Numbered from the stretch's first letter, positions 48,126 through 60,454 are shown. The stretch: DNA of 64,000 bases from Lactococcus carnosus (GCF_006770265.1 NZ_CP017194.1:434001-498000); one strand, 5' to 3'. The notes: generated by a model not told the origin, from the letters alone. Translations and numbers: made by a program.

Positions 48126-49691
48126 TTGGAAGATAAAGATACCCAAAATTTTGAGCGAGAGAGTTTTAAAGAAAAAATTCTCCGTCAATTAGCAGCAGGC
48201 AATCAATCTTTGGATGATATTGAACCGGAGACTGTTTTTTCTGATGTGCAACAGGATAGCAATAGTGATGTTAATTTATTCGCTGATCGAGCCAAACTAG
48301 GCGAGAAAATAACTGAGGATATTACCCACGATAGTCATGCTATCAGTTCCACTGAAATAGGTGATACAGCACTTGAGGAAGTATTAACGGCTGCTAATTC
48401 TGAATATGAACAGGCATATGAGCCAAATGTGCACAATAGTCGAACATCTGATGAGATGACTACCCCACCGGAGAAGATGACAGACATGACCTCTCAAAAA
48501 AGACAAACACAAGAAAGCTTGAAACGATCAGCTAAGAAAAAATCTAAAAAATTGGCTGGGAAAATTATTGCATCAATTGTATTGATTTTATTTATTGTCG
48601 GTGGCGCGACAGCCTATTTTGGCTTTCGTTATGGTAAAAGTGAAATCCAGCCTTATAGTTTAACAGATACGACAGTTAAGGCAATCAATATTCCTAAAGG
48701 GTCGTCAAGCAAAGATATCGGCATACTACTTGAAAAAAATAAAATTATCAAGAATGCAACAGCCTTTAAATATTATACTAAGTTAAATAGTTTTACAGAC
48801 TTTAAATCAGGTTACTATAATTTGTCACCCAACATGACCTTGACAGAGATAGCTAAAACGTTACAAAAGGGTGGTACAGATAAACCAGTTGCCCCTATAT
48901 TAGGTAAAATTACCATACCTGAAGGCTATACGATCGATCAAATGTCTAATCAGATTTCAGAGAATGCTGATGCTAGCAAATCCAAAACACCCTTCACTAA
49001 AGATGCCTTTCTGAAGGTAGTGACAGATCAAGCTTTCATAGATAAGATGAAAGCGACTTATCCGGATCTATTAGGTGATTTACCAGATAAAGCATCCGGT
49101 GTTAAATACCAACTAGAAGGCTATCTGTTCCCTGCAACCTATGAGTACACTAAAAATTCAACGGTGACGATGGTCGTTGAAGAGATGATTGCAGCAATGA
49201 ACCAAAATATGCAACCTTATTATGCCAAAATCAAAGCAACCTCAAGTACGGTGAATGAGATTTTATCTATTGCAGCTTTAACTGAAAAGGAAGCAAATAA
49301 TGATGCGGATCGTAGAAACGTCGCACAGGTTTTCTACAATCGTATCAATGCTGGTATGACATTAGGCTCAAATATTTCTATTTTGTATGCAGAAGGCAAA
49401 TTGGGTCAAAAAACGAGCTTGGCTGAGGATGCAGCAGTTAATACAAGATTGGACTCGCCATTTAATCTATATACAAATCTAGGCTATGGTCCAGGCCCAG
49501 TAACTAACCCTAGTTTATCAGCGATAAAAGCAGCGGTTGAACCAACAGCTAATAATGATTTCTACTTTGTGGCAGATGTCACAACAGGGAAAGTTTATTT
49601 CTCTGAAACAATAGCAGAACATGATGAGAATGTAAAAAAATATGTGAACGACAAATTATCTTCAGACTCGACTAGTAACAGTCATGAATGA
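48126..49691 (+). CDS. mltG: Endolytic murein transglycosylase MltG (YceG-like)
   Basis: 521 residues from TTG at 48126. A ~135-residue acidic cytoplasmic part ends in a basic stretch (KRSAKKKSKKLAGK), then one membrane helix (~143-165), a LysM-like part (IPKGSSSKDIGILLEKNKII) and the YceG domain with EGYLFPATYEY and ALTEKEANNDADRRNVAQVF, which holds the catalytic Glu. It cuts new glycan strands; in streptococci it works with the peripheral growth machine. The long N-terminal part is typical of the streptococcal form. Confidence 0.95.
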   Translation: MEDKDTQNFERESFKEKILRQLAAGNQSLDDIEPETVFSDVQQDSNSDVNLFADRAKLGEKITEDITHDSHAISSTEIGDTALEEVLTAANSEYEQAYEPNVHNSRTSDEMTTPPEKMTDMTSQKRQTQESLKRSAKKKSKKLAGKIIASIVLILFIVGGATAYFGFRYGKSEIQPYSLTDTTVKAINIPKGSSSKDIGILLEKNKIIKNATAFKYYTKLNSFTDFKSGYYNLSPNMTLTEIAKTLQKGGTDKPVAPILGKITIPEGYTIDQMSNQISENADASKSKTPFTKDAFLKVVTDQAFIDKMKATYPDLLGDLPDKASGVKYQLEGYLFPATYEYTKNSTVTMVVEEMIAAMNQNMQPYYAKIKATSSTVNEILSIAALTEKEANNDADRRNVAQVFYNRINAGMTLGSNISILYAEGKLGQKTSLAEDAAVNTRLDSPFNLYTNLGYGPGPVTNPSLSAIKAAVEPTANNDFYFVADVTTGKVYFSETIAEHDENVKKYVNDKLSSDSTSNSHE

Positions 49692-49810
49692 TGAAGGGTA
49701 TTGATTGTCGAGCAATTTTTTGATAAAGAAAGGAAAGAAGTTTGCACTTTAAAATGGGCTATAGTCGTTCTATATGACCTCCTATTTTTTAGCAGACTAG
49801 GTAATGAATG

Positions 49811-50293
49811 ATGGCAGATACAAAAACATACCAAATGACCCGTGAGGGCTTTGAAGGATTAGAAGCAGAGCTAGATAACCTCAAGCTTGTTAAACGTGCA
49901 GAAATTGTTGAACGCATTAAAATCGCACGGTCATATGGTGACTTATCAGAGAATTCTGAATATGAAGCAGCCAAAGACGAGCAAGCCTTTGTTGAGGGAC
50001 GTATTGCAACAGTTGAAACAATGATCAGAAATGCTGAAATTGTTGATAACGCAGGTGTTAAACGCAACGAAGTTGCACTGGGTAAAACCGTAACCTTTAC
50101 CGAAATTGGTGAAAAAGATAGTGAAACCTACAAAATTGTAGGTTCCGCAGAAGCTGATCCTTTTAATGGTAAAATTTCAAATGAGTCACCGATTGCAGCA
50201 GCCTTAATTGGTAAAAAAACAGGTGATGAAGTGATTATTCCTTTACCAGTTGGTGAGATGAAAGTTGAAATCGTTAAAGTATCAACTAAATAG
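49811..50293 (+). CDS. greA: Transcription elongation factor GreA
   Basis: 160 residues from ATG at 49811 (an ATG at 49808 adds one Met). N-terminal coiled coil ([20 protein letters not shown], then [16 protein letters not shown] at ~42-57 with the acidic tip) and C-terminal FKBP-like domain ending in [18 protein letters not shown]. It stimulates cleavage of backtracked RNA. Commonly placed after mltG in streptococci and lactococci. Confidence 0.98.
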   Translation: MADTKTYQMTREGFEGLEAELDNLKLVKRAEIVERIKIARSYGDLSENSEYEAAKDEQAFVEGRIATVETMIRNAEIVDNAGVKRNEVALGKTVTFTEIGEKDSETYKIVGSAEADPFNGKISNESPIAAALIGKKTGDEVIIPLPVGEMKVEIVKVSTK

Positions 50294-50330
50294 TCGCATC
50301 TAAGTTTAGGATGTTAGCTAGAACATATGG

Positions 50331-50362
50331 GGTCTTCTACGTAAAATGGAGGGCCTTTTTTT
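50331..50362 (+). terminator. Terminator of greA
   Basis: GGTCTTC and GAGGGCC pair with two G-T pairs around an 11-nt loop, followed by seven T. Confidence 0.75.
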
Positions 50363-50437
50363 AATTGGTCATAACAGGATGGACTAAAGGCATACAAGTG
50401 CTTTAAGGCGCTTAGAGTAGCAAAAAAAACTGGAAAA

Positions 50438-50463
50438 TGATACAATGGTCGAATAAGGTCAGA
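50438..50463 (+). promoter_or_regulatory. CtsR operator and extended -10 of ctsR-clpC
   Basis: GGTCGAA-TAA-GGTCAGA (50447-50463) fits the CtsR heptad repeat RGTCAAA-NAN-RGTCAAA with one change in each half. TGA-TACAAT (50441-50446) sits just before it, so CtsR would cover the start point. The rest of 50364-50617 shows no other reading frame or RNA I can support; the leader is about 165 nt. Confidence 0.85.
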
Positions 50464-50617
50464 GAAAATAGCATGTGCTTTTCATGTCTATGAAGCCTTG
50501 CAAATGAATAGAAAATTGGTTAATAAACGATGAGTAGATAGCTACTTGACCTATGAAGATGATGGCTAAAAAAATTGCAGAGACTTGTTCCTGTTACTGC
50601 ATGTTGAGGAGGATTAT

Positions 50618-51058
50618 ATGAGAAATACATCGGATATGATTGAGAAATACCTCAAAGAGCTACTTTCTCAGGCGACTGAAATAGAGATCAGACGCTCAGA
50701 AATAGCTGCTAATTTTGGGGTTGTACCCAGTCAAATCAACTATGTAATCAAAACACGTTTTACTCTACCTAAGGGCTTTGAGGTTGAGAGTAAACGTGGG
50801 GGTGGCGGTTATATCCGGATTGTGAGAATTCAATATTCTGACGAGCATGACTTTTTGATGGCACTCATACCAAAAATACCCGAAAAATTATCAGTTAGTA
50901 TGTTACAAGATTTACTGCAATTACTTTTTAATGAAAAGATTGTAGATGAACGTGAAGGGAATTTATTATTGTTGACCTTAAGTAGTCCTGTCTTAACGGA
51001 TTTACAGCGGGCAATTCTTTTTACCACATTAGTTCATGGCTTTGACAAACTGTATTGA
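50618..51058 (+). CDS. ctsR: Heat-shock repressor CtsR
   Basis: 146 residues from ATG at 50618 with AGGAGG upstream; a reading from 50585 has no ribosome site. N-terminal winged helix (MIEKYLKELLSQATEIEIRR and NFGVVPSQINYVIKTRFTLP) with the wing RGGGGYIRI at ~54-62, whose Gly-rich tip senses heat. The C-terminal domain is KLSVSMLQDLLQLLF. Represses its own operon and other clp genes. mcsA and mcsB are absent, so clpC follows directly. Confidence 0.96.
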   Translation: MRNTSDMIEKYLKELLSQATEIEIRRSEIAANFGVVPSQINYVIKTRFTLPKGFEVESKRGGGGYIRIVRIQYSDEHDFLMALIPKIPEKLSVSMLQDLLQLLFNEKIVDEREGNLLLLTLSSPVLTDLQRAILFTTLVHGFDKLY

Positions 51059-51134
51059 GCAGACAACGAATCGATTTAATAGTAACAACTGAAGACTGAT
51101 TAGTAATCCATATAAAAAAGGAAATAACTTATAA

Positions 51135-53576
51135 ATGACACAAAAACAGACACCTATACTTCAAGAAATTTTGAAAACAGCGCGTATTTTTGCAGCTGGA
51201 AATGGCGCAGAGTACGCAGAAACACAACATGTTTTAGCAGGTATGTTATCCGTCAATGATAGCTTTAGTCAAAATATTTTAACTGATCACGATGTGACGA
51301 TTGATATGGCATTGGCTGAAATTGAGAGCCAGCACTTACCCGAAAAAACACTGCAGGTGTCCAATATTAAATTTTCACCTAAGGTCGTCCGCTTATTATC
51401 AGAAGCTGATGCCTTTGCTCAGCAAAATCACTTATCAGAAACAGGATCTGAACACCTGCTTTATATCTTGTTAACAGATGACGATAATGTCGCTAAGAAA
51501 CTACTAGAATTGAATAAAATCAAGACGACTGAAATTGTTAAAGATTTAGTTGAATTGGGGAATCTTACTGTCAAAAAAGTGACTAGAAAAGCAGTTACAC
51601 CGATGGGGAAACGCGATGCTGCGTCTGATGTTTCCGCGTCTAGCTTGACACCAACACTTGACTCAGTAGCGCGTGACGTCACAGATGATGCAAGGCAAGG
51701 TCGTATTGATCCTATGATTGGGCGAGATAAAGAGATTGAACGCGTCATCCATATTTTAAGTCGTCGTACCAAAAATAATCCTGTCCTCGTTGGTGAGCCA
51801 GGTGTTGGTAAATCTGCAATCATTGAAGGACTTGCACAACGGATCGTAGATGGCAATATTCCGATTAGCATGCAAGGCTTTCGCTTGATGTCGCTAAACA
51901 TTGCTAACGTGGTTGCAGGTACTAAATTCCGTGGGGAATTTGAAGATCGTATGACAGCCATTGTAGATGAAGTCAGTCAAGATGCGAATACGATTGTTTT
52001 TGTTGACGAATTACATACGATTGTTGGTGCTGGAGGCGGAACAGATTCTGTCACGGATGCCTCTAATATCATGAAACCAGCATTGGCTCGAGGCGAGTTT
52101 AAATTGATTGGTGCAACAACTTTTAATGAGTATCAAAAGTATATCGAAAAAGATGCAGCCTTAGAACGTCGTTTTGCAAAGGTAACTGTAGAGGAGCCTA
52201 CAGCAGATGAAACCGTTGCGATTTTACAAGGGTTAAAGGCAACCTTTGAAGATTTTCATCAGGTTAGTTTTGAGGATGATGCCATTAAAACAGCTGTTCA
52301 GCTAAGTGTTCGTTACATGCCTAGTCGCAGATTGCCAGATAAGGCGATTGACTTACTAGATGAGGCAGCAGCAGCTGTCAAAATAGCGACTAAAAATAAT
52401 TTGCTTGAACAACGTGCACTTGACAAGCAACTTGTATCTTTAGAAGCACAACTCCAAGAAGCAGTCATAAATAAAGCGTTTAAAGAAGCAAAAGCCTTGA
52501 GAGTCTCGCTTGAGAAACAGGTGAAGCGACGTGAAAAGGTAATCAGTAAAAAGCATATCAGTCGTGTAGCAGAAACAGATGTATTTGCTGTTGTCTCTAA
52601 TTTAACTGGTGTGCCAGTTACACAAATGAGCAAAAGTGAGATGAAACGCCTAGTTAATTTGGAAAAAGAGTTACACAAGCGTGTTATTGGGCAAAGTGAA
52701 GCAGTTAGTGCAGTAGCAAACGCAATTCGTAGAAGCCGTTCGGGTATCTCTGATGATAGACGGCCAATGGGATCCTTCATGTTTTTAGGGCCAACAGGTG
52801 TTGGTAAAACAGAACTTGCCAAAGCATTGGCAGAAACTGTATTTGGCGACGAGACCAGTATGATCCGGATTGACATGAGCGAATACATGGAGAAATTTAA
52901 TACGAGCCGATTAGTCGGTGCGCCTCCTGGTTACGTAGGCTATGAAGAAGGCGGACAACTGACAGAACAAGTTCGCAATAAACCTTATGCGGTCGTCCTT
53001 TTTGATGAAGCAGAAAAAGCACATCCAGATGTCTTTAACTTACTCTTACAAATTCTTGACGATGGGTTTATCACAGATGGTAAAGGTCGCAAAGTTGATT
53101 TTCGCAATACAATCATTATTATGACCAGCAATTTGGGTGCAACAGCCTTACGTGATGAAAAAACAGTCGGCTTTGGTACGACTAACCAATCAGCCAATTA
53201 TGCAGCCATGAAATCTAGAATACTTGAAGAGCTGAAGAAACAATATCGACCTGAATTTTTAAATCGGATAGATGAAAGTATTGTCTTTCATCCTTTGGCT
53301 GAAAAAGAATTATCTGATATCGTCAAGATTATGGTAAAACCTTTAGTTGATAGATTAGCCAATAGACAGATCACTTTGAAGCTATCAGCAACAGCTTATC
53401 AGTTAATTGCTAAACATGGCTTTGATCCAGAATATGGTGCAAGACCAATTAGAAAAGCTTTAGAAAAAGATCTTGAGAACCAACTTTCAGATAAGCTATT
53501 GCTAGGCGAGATTGCAACAGGAAGCCTTGTAACAGTGGGGACTAGAAGTGATAAGCTAACGATTAAGGTAAAATGA
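51135..53576 (+). CDS. clpC: Clp protease ATPase subunit ClpC
   Basis: 813 residues. N domain (~1-150), first AAA module with Walker [11 protein letters not shown] near 219-228 and [13 protein letters not shown] near 288-300, a short middle coil (~415-470) and the second AAA module with [12 protein letters not shown] near 551-562 and [14 protein letters not shown] near 617-630. Unfolds proteins for ClpP. No arginine kinase mcsB is nearby, so targeting may rely on other adaptors such as MecA. Confidence 0.96.
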   Translation: MTQKQTPILQEILKTARIFAAGNGAEYAETQHVLAGMLSVNDSFSQNILTDHDVTIDMALAEIESQHLPEKTLQVSNIKFSPKVVRLLSEADAFAQQNHLSETGSEHLLYILLTDDDNVAKKLLELNKIKTTEIVKDLVELGNLTVKKVTRKAVTPMGKRDAASDVSASSLTPTLDSVARDVTDDARQGRIDPMIGRDKEIERVIHILSRRTKNNPVLVGEPGVGKSAIIEGLAQRIVDGNIPISMQGFRLMSLNIANVVAGTKFRGEFEDRMTAIVDEVSQDANTIVFVDELHTIVGAGGGTDSVTDASNIMKPALARGEFKLIGATTFNEYQKYIEKDAALERRFAKVTVEEPTADETVAILQGLKATFEDFHQVSFEDDAIKTAVQLSVRYMPSRRLPDKAIDLLDEAAAAVKIATKNNLLEQRALDKQLVSLEAQLQEAVINKAFKEAKALRVSLEKQVKRREKVISKKHISRVAETDVFAVVSNLTGVPVTQMSKSEMKRLVNLEKELHKRVIGQSEAVSAVANAIRRSRSGISDDRRPMGSFMFLGPTGVGKTELAKALAETVFGDETSMIRIDMSEYMEKFNTSRLVGAPPGYVGYEEGGQLTEQVRNKPYAVVLFDEAEKAHPDVFNLLLQILDDGFITDGKGRKVDFRNTIIIMTSNLGATALRDEKTVGFGTTNQSANYAAMKSRILEELKKQYRPEFLNRIDESIVFHPLAEKELSDIVKIMVKPLVDRLANRQITLKLSATAYQLIAKHGFDPEYGARPIRKALEKDLENQLSDKLLLGEIATGSLVTVGTRSDKLTIKVK

Positions 53577-53599
53577 TTCGTGAAAAACCGCTAAATATT

Positions 53600-53627
53600 T
53601 GTTAAAAAACCGGTTTCACGGTATAAT
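53600..53627 (+). promoter_or_regulatory. Promoter of hpf
   Basis: TTGTTA, 17 nt, TATAAT just before the gene; the two boxes are placed within 53600-53627. Confidence 0.75.
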
Positions 53628-53657
53628 GAGATTATAAAAGATGAAGAGGTGGCTATC

Positions 53658-54209
53658 ATGATTAAATTTAATATTCGCGGTGAAAACATCGAAGTAACAG
53701 ACAGCATCCGAAGCTATGTCGAAGAAAAAATCAGCAAACTTGAAAAATACTTCACTGAAAATCAAGAGTTAACAGCTCATGTGAATCTGAAGGTTTATGC
53801 AGAAAAAACATCAAAAGTTGAAGTCACTATTCCTGCAAAAAATATTACCTTGCGTGCTGAGGATACATCTCAAGAACTTTACGGCTCAATTGACCTTGTA
53901 CAAGAAAAACTAGAGCGTCAAATCAGAAAATACAAAACAAAAGTTCAAAAGAAACGTAGTAATATCGCAACAGGTAAAGTATTTGAAACGTTTGTAGAGC
54001 TATCTGCTGAAGAAGAAATAGATGAACAAAATGTTGAAATTGTACGGACTAAAAATATTGACTTGAAACCGATGGATGCAGAAGAAGCTGTTTTACAGAT
54101 GGAGCTTGTTGACCATGATTTCTTTATCTTTAATGATGCTGAAACAAATGCAACAAGTATTGTCTACCGTCGAGAAGATGGGAACATCGGTTTGATCGAA
54201 ACAAAGTAA
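53658..54209 (+). CDS. hpf: Ribosome hibernation factor, long form
   Basis: 183 residues from ATG at 53658 (GAGGTGG upstream). N-terminal S30AE domain (KFNIRGENIEVTDSIRSYVE, ISKLEKYF) binds the decoding centre; C-terminal domain (DLKPMDAEEAVLQMELVDHD, FFIFNDAETNATSIVYRR) makes 100S ribosome dimers. Single-gene unit. Confidence 0.96.
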   Translation: MIKFNIRGENIEVTDSIRSYVEEKISKLEKYFTENQELTAHVNLKVYAEKTSKVEVTIPAKNITLRAEDTSQELYGSIDLVQEKLERQIRKYKTKVQKKRSNIATGKVFETFVELSAEEEIDEQNVEIVRTKNIDLKPMDAEEAVLQMELVDHDFFIFNDAETNATSIVYRREDGNIGLIETK

Positions 54210-54229
54210 ATGAGTAAATTAATCTTAAG

Positions 54230-54256
54230 AAGCGCATAATATGTTATGTGCTTTTT
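54230..54256 (+). terminator. Terminator of hpf
   Basis: AAGCGCATAA and TTATGTGCTT pair with a short loop, one G-T pair, T-run. Confidence 0.83.
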
Positions 54257-54336
54257 ATATTGCCTAAACATGAGCTTAATGAAAGGTAATGATATGAAAA
54301 TTTTCTGTAAAAAAAGGCAGTGTATCGTGTTTTTTC

Positions 54337-54365
54337 TTGAACAAATTGTAAAATAGTGGTAATAT
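54337..54365 (+). promoter_or_regulatory. Promoter of eno
   Basis: TTGAAC (54337-54342), 17 nt, TAATAT (54360-54365). AAAGGAGA precedes the ATG. Confidence 0.72.
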
Positions 54366-54407
54366 AAGGTAGTAATTAAAAAAATGCCATCGGGTGTTTA
54401 AAATTAA

Positions 54408-55745
<1,338 letters not shown>

Positions 55746-55766
55746 TTTATTAGCTGTATTGATTGA

Positions 55767-55799
55767 TAAAAACCGCTATCATTTGATGGCGGTTTTTTG
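55767..55799 (+). terminator. Terminator of eno
   Basis: AAAAACCGC and GCGGTTTTTT with an inner TATCA/TGATG pairing. Confidence 0.9.
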
Positions 55800-55845
55800 A
55801 TGAAAAAAATGTCCTTGATTACGAACTATCCCATAGATTTCGGAT

Positions 55846-55898
55846 AAAAAAAAGTTAATCTAGCTGTGTGACCTGCACGTAACTAGATTAGCTTTTTT
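55846..55898. terminator. Terminator of ansA (minus strand), usable both ways
   Basis: GTTAATCTAG and CTAGATTAGC pair around a 19-nt loop, with A-run left and T-run right. The ansA stop lies at its right edge. Confidence 0.8.
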
Positions 55899-56859
55899 AA
55901 CCTTCTATATAGGCTTTAAGTGCTTGTCCTGTCAAACCACTGTTTAAAGCAATCAGTAATTTGAGACGGGCTTTTTGACTATTGAGTTCTTTGACAAACA
56001 TGACACCAGATTGGGCAAGGGAGACGCCCCCTCCCTCATAGCCGTACACTGCTTCTGCAATACCGTTGAAGCATCTAGATACAAGAATTACGGGTGTCCC
56101 ATTAGCTATCAAGTTTGTCAGGTAAGGCACTGCATCAGGTGGTAGATTGCCAGCACCTAATGCTTCAATCACGAGGCCATCAATATGCTCAGAATCAAGG
56201 AGTACTAAAATACCGGCTCCCATACCTGCGTATGCCTTGATAATCGGAATCGTGCCTGTTATCTCAGATAAATCAAATCGGACTCTAGCTTCAGCAGTTT
56301 GAAAATATAAACAATCATGCTTGGTTAAAAGTCCTAAAGGGCCATGGGTCGGCGTTTGAAAGGTTGACACGTTTGTCGTATGCGTTTTTGTCACATACTT
56401 AGCGGCATGAATTTCATCGTTCATGACGACTAATACGCCCTTTCCAACTGCCTTATCATCTGCCGCAACACGAAGGGCGCTTCTATAATTATAAACCCCA
56501 TCACTGCCAAGCTCATTTGAACTTCTCATGGCACCAGTTAGCACGACTGGCTTGTCATCAGGTAAGGCAAGTGTATCTAGAAAATAGGCTGTTTCTTCAA
56601 GGGTATCAGTCCCATGTGTGATGACTGCACCATCAAAATAAGGCAGCTTTAGTTTAAGCTCTTGATAGATGATCAACATGTGCTGTGGTGTAATATGTGG
56701 GCTAGGTAGATTGAGTAAATCAATGCTGCTAATCTCAATGTCATCATGACTTGTTAAATGCACGTGTGTCATAGGGTTAATATCACCAGGTAAAATTTGG
56801 CCATCTTCTTCATGCATGCTGATTGTCCCACCTGTGTGGATAACTAATATTTTTTTCAT
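55897..56859 (-). CDS. ansA: L-asparaginase, type I (cytoplasmic)
   Basis: 320 residues from ATG at 56859, with GGAGGGG upstream on the minus strand; a longer reading to 56898 crosses the promoter. Catalytic threonines are in HTGGTISM at ~7-14 and THGTDTLEETAYFL at ~78-91; ILTGAM-like VLTGAMRSSNELGSDG follows. No signal peptide. Hydrolyses asparagine to aspartate and ammonia. A TGC-TATACT box (56884-56879) serves as promoter. Confidence 0.95.
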   Translation of the reverse strand: MKKILVIHTGGTISMHEEDGQILPGDINPMTHVHLTSHDDIEISSIDLLNLPSPHITPQHMLIIYQELKLKLPYFDGAVITHGTDTLEETAYFLDTLALPDDKPVVLTGAMRSSNELGSDGVYNYRSALRVAADDKAVGKGVLVVMNDEIHAAKYVTKTHTTNVSTFQTPTHGPLGLLTKHDCLYFQTAEARVRFDLSEITGTIPIIKAYAGMGAGILVLLDSEHIDGLVIEALGAGNLPPDAVPYLTNLIANGTPVILVSRCFNGIAEAVYGYEGGGVSLAQSGVMFVKELNSQKARLKLLIALNSGLTGQALKAYIEG

Positions 56860-56878
56860 GTAACCCCTCCATTTAACT

Positions 56879-56887
56879 AGTATAGCA
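56879..56887 (-). promoter_or_regulatory. Extended -10 promoter of ansA
   Basis: On the minus strand CTGACA, about 18 nt, then TGC-TATACT (hexamer 56884-56879). Confidence 0.65.
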
Positions 56888-57002
56888 AATCTGCACAAGA
56901 TTTGTCAGATGAGTTTACGGGTTCAAATTGGTCGGAGATGGCTTGATTGATTTTATAATAAGGCTCACAATAATCGCACAAGAGATAATGGATAAGGTGT
57001 GT

Positions 57003-57008
57003 TACAAT
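57003..57008 (+). promoter_or_regulatory. Extended -10 of corA, 6 nt from its start codon
   Basis: TGT-TACAAT, 6 nt, ATG at 57015. No Shine-Dalgarno at normal distance. Confidence 0.6.
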
Positions 57009-57014
57009 GGTCGT

Positions 57015-57929
57015 ATGATTACTAATTATCGTTTAGAAAAAAATGAACTAGTGGCATCTAGTGATGGCGTTGACTTTATCTTAGTCAGTGAGCCAAGTAG
57101 AGAAGAGATCGGTAAGCTTGCGAAAGCATATGACTTTCCTTTTGACTATATTGGTGGCATCCTTGATGATGATGAGAATGCGAGATTTGAGATAGATGCC
57201 AATCACAACCTGCTCCTGTTGTTACAGTATCCTTCTGTTGAGGATGGCACAACGGAGGTCTTTCCCTTTTCTTTGGTTGTCAATAGCCAGAAACATGCTG
57301 TGATTCTATCCTTAAATCATGCCAGTGATTTATCTACTATCCTTAACCGACATTACGATGTGTCACGCTATCAACATGAAATTATTTTTCAAGTGATGAG
57401 CACATTAGGCAAGCTATTTCACGATTACTTGTCACAATATAAAAAGCGGATGAAGGGGATAGAAGCGGAACTGAAACTATCGCAGGAAAATGCACAAATC
57501 ATGGAAATTATTCGCTCTCAAAAAAGTTTGATTTATTTTGAAGCAGCGCTTGAAGACAATATTGAAGTGTATGAAAAACTGATGACCTATTTACGGGCCC
57601 ATGATGAAAATGGCTTTTCCAATCATATTTTTGATATTTATGTTGAGGCAGATCAAGCCTTAACGACGACGAAAATTCAGCTCAGGTTATTGGAAAATTT
57701 AAGTGACTTGTTTTCAAATATTGTCTCCAATAATCTTAATATTATCATGAAGATCATGACGAGTGCGACATTTATTATGACTATACCAGCTATTATCGCA
57801 GGCTTATATGGGATGAATGTGAAACTCCCCTTTCAAAATGTCTCTTATGCTTTTTGGTTGATTGTGCTAGCTGCAACGCTCATTTCATGGTTAGTTTTTC
57901 GTATCATGATTCGCAAGCGAATGTTCTAA
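57015..57929 (+). CDS. corA: CorA-type magnesium/divalent metal transporter
   Basis: 304 residues from ATG at 57015 (MITNYRLEKNELVA); a reading from 56928 runs through the promoter. Large cytoplasmic funnel domain (~1-235), then two C-terminal helices with the GMN motif (LYGMNVKLPFQN near 264) that forms the pore mouth, and a basic end (RIMIRKRMF). Five of these make a Mg2+ channel. Single gene. Confidence 0.95.
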   Translation: MITNYRLEKNELVASSDGVDFILVSEPSREEIGKLAKAYDFPFDYIGGILDDDENARFEIDANHNLLLLLQYPSVEDGTTEVFPFSLVVNSQKHAVILSLNHASDLSTILNRHYDVSRYQHEIIFQVMSTLGKLFHDYLSQYKKRMKGIEAELKLSQENAQIMEIIRSQKSLIYFEAALEDNIEVYEKLMTYLRAHDENGFSNHIFDIYVEADQALTTTKIQLRLLENLSDLFSNIVSNNLNIIMKIMTSATFIMTIPAIIAGLYGMNVKLPFQNVSYAFWLIVLAATLISWLVFRIMIRKRMF

Positions 57930-58029
57930 AAATATTGTGAACTAATACACATAAGCTTAAAAGTGATACAGAATTGACGTTATCTCATTCTGTTACATAA
58001 AAGAAAGTCTGAAAATATTAAGGTTATCC

Positions 58030-58057
58030 TTGTGTAACCGCTTTCTGTGTGATAGAC
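58030..58057 (+). promoter_or_regulatory. pflB promoter overlapped by a cre site
   Basis: TGTAACCGCTTTCT at 58033-58046 matches the CcpA box at 13 of 14 positions. It lies between a possible -35 (TTGTGT, 58030-58035) and -10 (TAGACT, 17 nt on). The match suggests carbon control of mixed-acid fermentation. Confidence 0.7.
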
Positions 58058-58128
58058 TTAATGTGTAAAGTGAAACAGGTGGCCGAGGTAGGATCACCTC
58101 TCTAGTTTAAATTAGGAGATTACATAAA

Positions 58129-60429
58129 ATGAAAACTGAAGTAACTGAAAACGTTTTTGAAACAGCATGGGCAGGGTTTAAAGGATTAGATTGGAAAGAA
58201 AAAGCGAGTGTTTCTCGTTTTGTTAAAGCCAATCATGAAAAGTATGATGGTGACGAGTCATTTCTTGAAGGACCAACAGCACGCTCTCTAAAAATTAAAG
58301 AGATTGTGGAATCAACTAAAGATCGCTATGAAGCAACTGAGTTCCCTATGGATTCAGATCGTGTTGCATCTATTTCTGATATTCCTGCTGGTTACATCGA
58401 TCAAGAAAACGAATTGATTTATGGGCTACAAAACTCTGAGCTTTTCCGTCTCTCATTTATGCCTAAAGGCGGGGTTCGGATGGCTGAAGTTGCCCTTAAA
58501 GAGCATGGCTATAAGCCAGATCCAGTCATGCATGAGATTTATACGAAACATGTGACAACAGTAAATGATGGTATTTTCCGGGCTTATACATCAAATATTC
58601 GTAAAGCGCGTCATGCCCATACTGTAACTGGTTTGCCAGATGCCTATTCACGTGGTCGTATCGTTGGTGTTTATGCACGCCTTGCACTCTATGGGGCAGA
58701 TTTCTTGATGAAAGAAAAATCAGCTGACTGGAATGCCATTGAAGAGATTAATGAAGAAACGATTCGTCTCCGTGAAGAAATCAACATGCAATACCAAGCA
58801 ATTGATCAAGTTGCTAAACTCGGTGATTTGTATGGTTTAGATGTTCGCAAACCAGCTACAAATGTAAAAGAAGCAATCCAATGGACAAACATCGCCTTTA
58901 TGGCTGCTTGTCGTGTGATTAATGGTGCAGCAACTTCCCTTGGTCGTGTGCCGATTGTGCTTGACATCTTTGCTGAGCGTGACTTAGCACGTGGTACATT
59001 TACAGAGTCAGAAATTCAAGAGTTTGTAGATGATTTCGTATTGAAATTACGTACAGTTAAGTTTGCAAGAACAAAAGAATATGATGCACTTTATTCAGGA
59101 GATCCAACCTTTATTACAACATCTATGGCTGGTGTGGGTGACGACGGACAACACCGCGTTACAAAAATGGACTATCGTTTCTTGAATACCTTGGATAATA
59201 TCGGTAACTCGCCAGAGCCTAACTTAACAGTGCTCTGGGCCAAAGAATTACCTTACGCTTTCAAACGCTACTGTATGAGCATGAGTCATAAACATTCATC
59301 TATCCAATATGAGGGTGTGAAAACAATGGCTGAAGATGGTTATGGCGAAATGTCATGTATCTCTTGTTGTGTATCACCACTTGATCCTGAAAATGAAGAT
59401 GGTCGCCACAACATCCAATACTTTGGTGCGCGTGTTAATGTCTTGAAAGCACTCTTAACAGGTATTAATGGTGGATTTGATGATGTCCATCGTGATTATA
59501 AAGTATTTGATAATGCTGCCATTACAACAGATGTATTGCAGTACGATGAAGTTGTCGCTAACTTTGAGAAATCATTGGACTGGTTGACAGACACATACGT
59601 AGATGCACTGAACATCATCCATTACATGACTGATAAATATAACTATGAAGCAGTTCAAATGGCCTTCTTGCCATCTAAACAACGCGCTAACATGGGATTT
59701 GGTATTTGTGGATTCGCAAATACAGTAGATACTTTATCTGCCATTAAATATGCGACAGTTAAACCAATTCGTGATGAAAATGGTTACATCTATGATTACG
59801 AAACAATCGGTGACTTCCCACGCTATGGTGAAGATGATGATCGTGCAGATGATATCGCGAAATGGCTTATGGAGCAATACCATACACGTTTAGCAAGTCA
59901 TCGTCTATATAAAGATGCAGAAGCAACAGTGTCACTTTTGACGATTACCTCTAACGTGGCCTATTCTAAACAAACTGGTAACTCACCAGTTCACCGTGGT
60001 GTTTTCCTTAATGAAGATGGCACAGCCAACCTCAGTGAAGTAGAATACTTCTCTCCAGGTGCTAACCCATCTAACAAAGCTAGAGGTGGTTGGTTACAAA
60101 CACTAAGAACACTTGAAAAACTTGATTTTAAATATGGTAATGATGGTATTTCTTTGACAACACAAGTGTCACCAAAAGCACTTGGTAAAACACGTGACGA
60201 ACAAGTTGAAAACTTAGTTGATGTCCTTGATGCTTACTTTGAAGATGGCGGACAACACGTTAACTTGAACGTGATGGACTTGGCCGATGTTAAGGATAAA
60301 ATCCTTAATGGTGAAGATGTTATCGTGCGTATCTCAGGATATTGTGTTAACACTAAATATCTTACAAAAGAACAAAAACATGAATTGACACACCGTGTCT
60401 TCCATGAAATCTTGTCGATGGATGTCTAA
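58129..60429 (+). CDS. pflB: Formate C-acetyltransferase (pyruvate formate-lyase)
   Basis: 766 residues. Active-site Cys pair in [18 protein letters not shown] near 406-412, and the glycyl-radical loop [13 protein letters not shown] near 733-745. Splits pyruvate with CoA into acetyl-CoA and formate under anoxia; needs an activating enzyme (not in the window) and perhaps the flavodoxin at 9537. Own promoter with a cre site; codon use is that of a highly expressed gene. Confidence 0.98.
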   Translation: MKTEVTENVFETAWAGFKGLDWKEKASVSRFVKANHEKYDGDESFLEGPTARSLKIKEIVESTKDRYEATEFPMDSDRVASISDIPAGYIDQENELIYGLQNSELFRLSFMPKGGVRMAEVALKEHGYKPDPVMHEIYTKHVTTVNDGIFRAYTSNIRKARHAHTVTGLPDAYSRGRIVGVYARLALYGADFLMKEKSADWNAIEEINEETIRLREEINMQYQAIDQVAKLGDLYGLDVRKPATNVKEAIQWTNIAFMAACRVINGAATSLGRVPIVLDIFAERDLARGTFTESEIQEFVDDFVLKLRTVKFARTKEYDALYSGDPTFITTSMAGVGDDGQHRVTKMDYRFLNTLDNIGNSPEPNLTVLWAKELPYAFKRYCMSMSHKHSSIQYEGVKTMAEDGYGEMSCISCCVSPLDPENEDGRHNIQYFGARVNVLKALLTGINGGFDDVHRDYKVFDNAAITTDVLQYDEVVANFEKSLDWLTDTYVDALNIIHYMTDKYNYEAVQMAFLPSKQRANMGFGICGFANTVDTLSAIKYATVKPIRDENGYIYDYETIGDFPRYGEDDDRADDIAKWLMEQYHTRLASHRLYKDAEATVSLLTITSNVAYSKQTGNSPVHRGVFLNEDGTANLSEVEYFSPGANPSNKARGGWLQTLRTLEKLDFKYGNDGISLTTQVSPKALGKTRDEQVENLVDVLDAYFEDGGQHVNLNVMDLADVKDKILNGEDVIVRISGYCVNTKYLTKEQKHELTHRVFHEILSMDV

Positions 60430-60454
60430 TTGTTAGATGTTCAAAGATTTAGAG

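Noticed and set aside
51461-52888. Long minus-strand frames inside clpC
   Set aside because: Shadows of the coding strand; clpC is fully conserved here.
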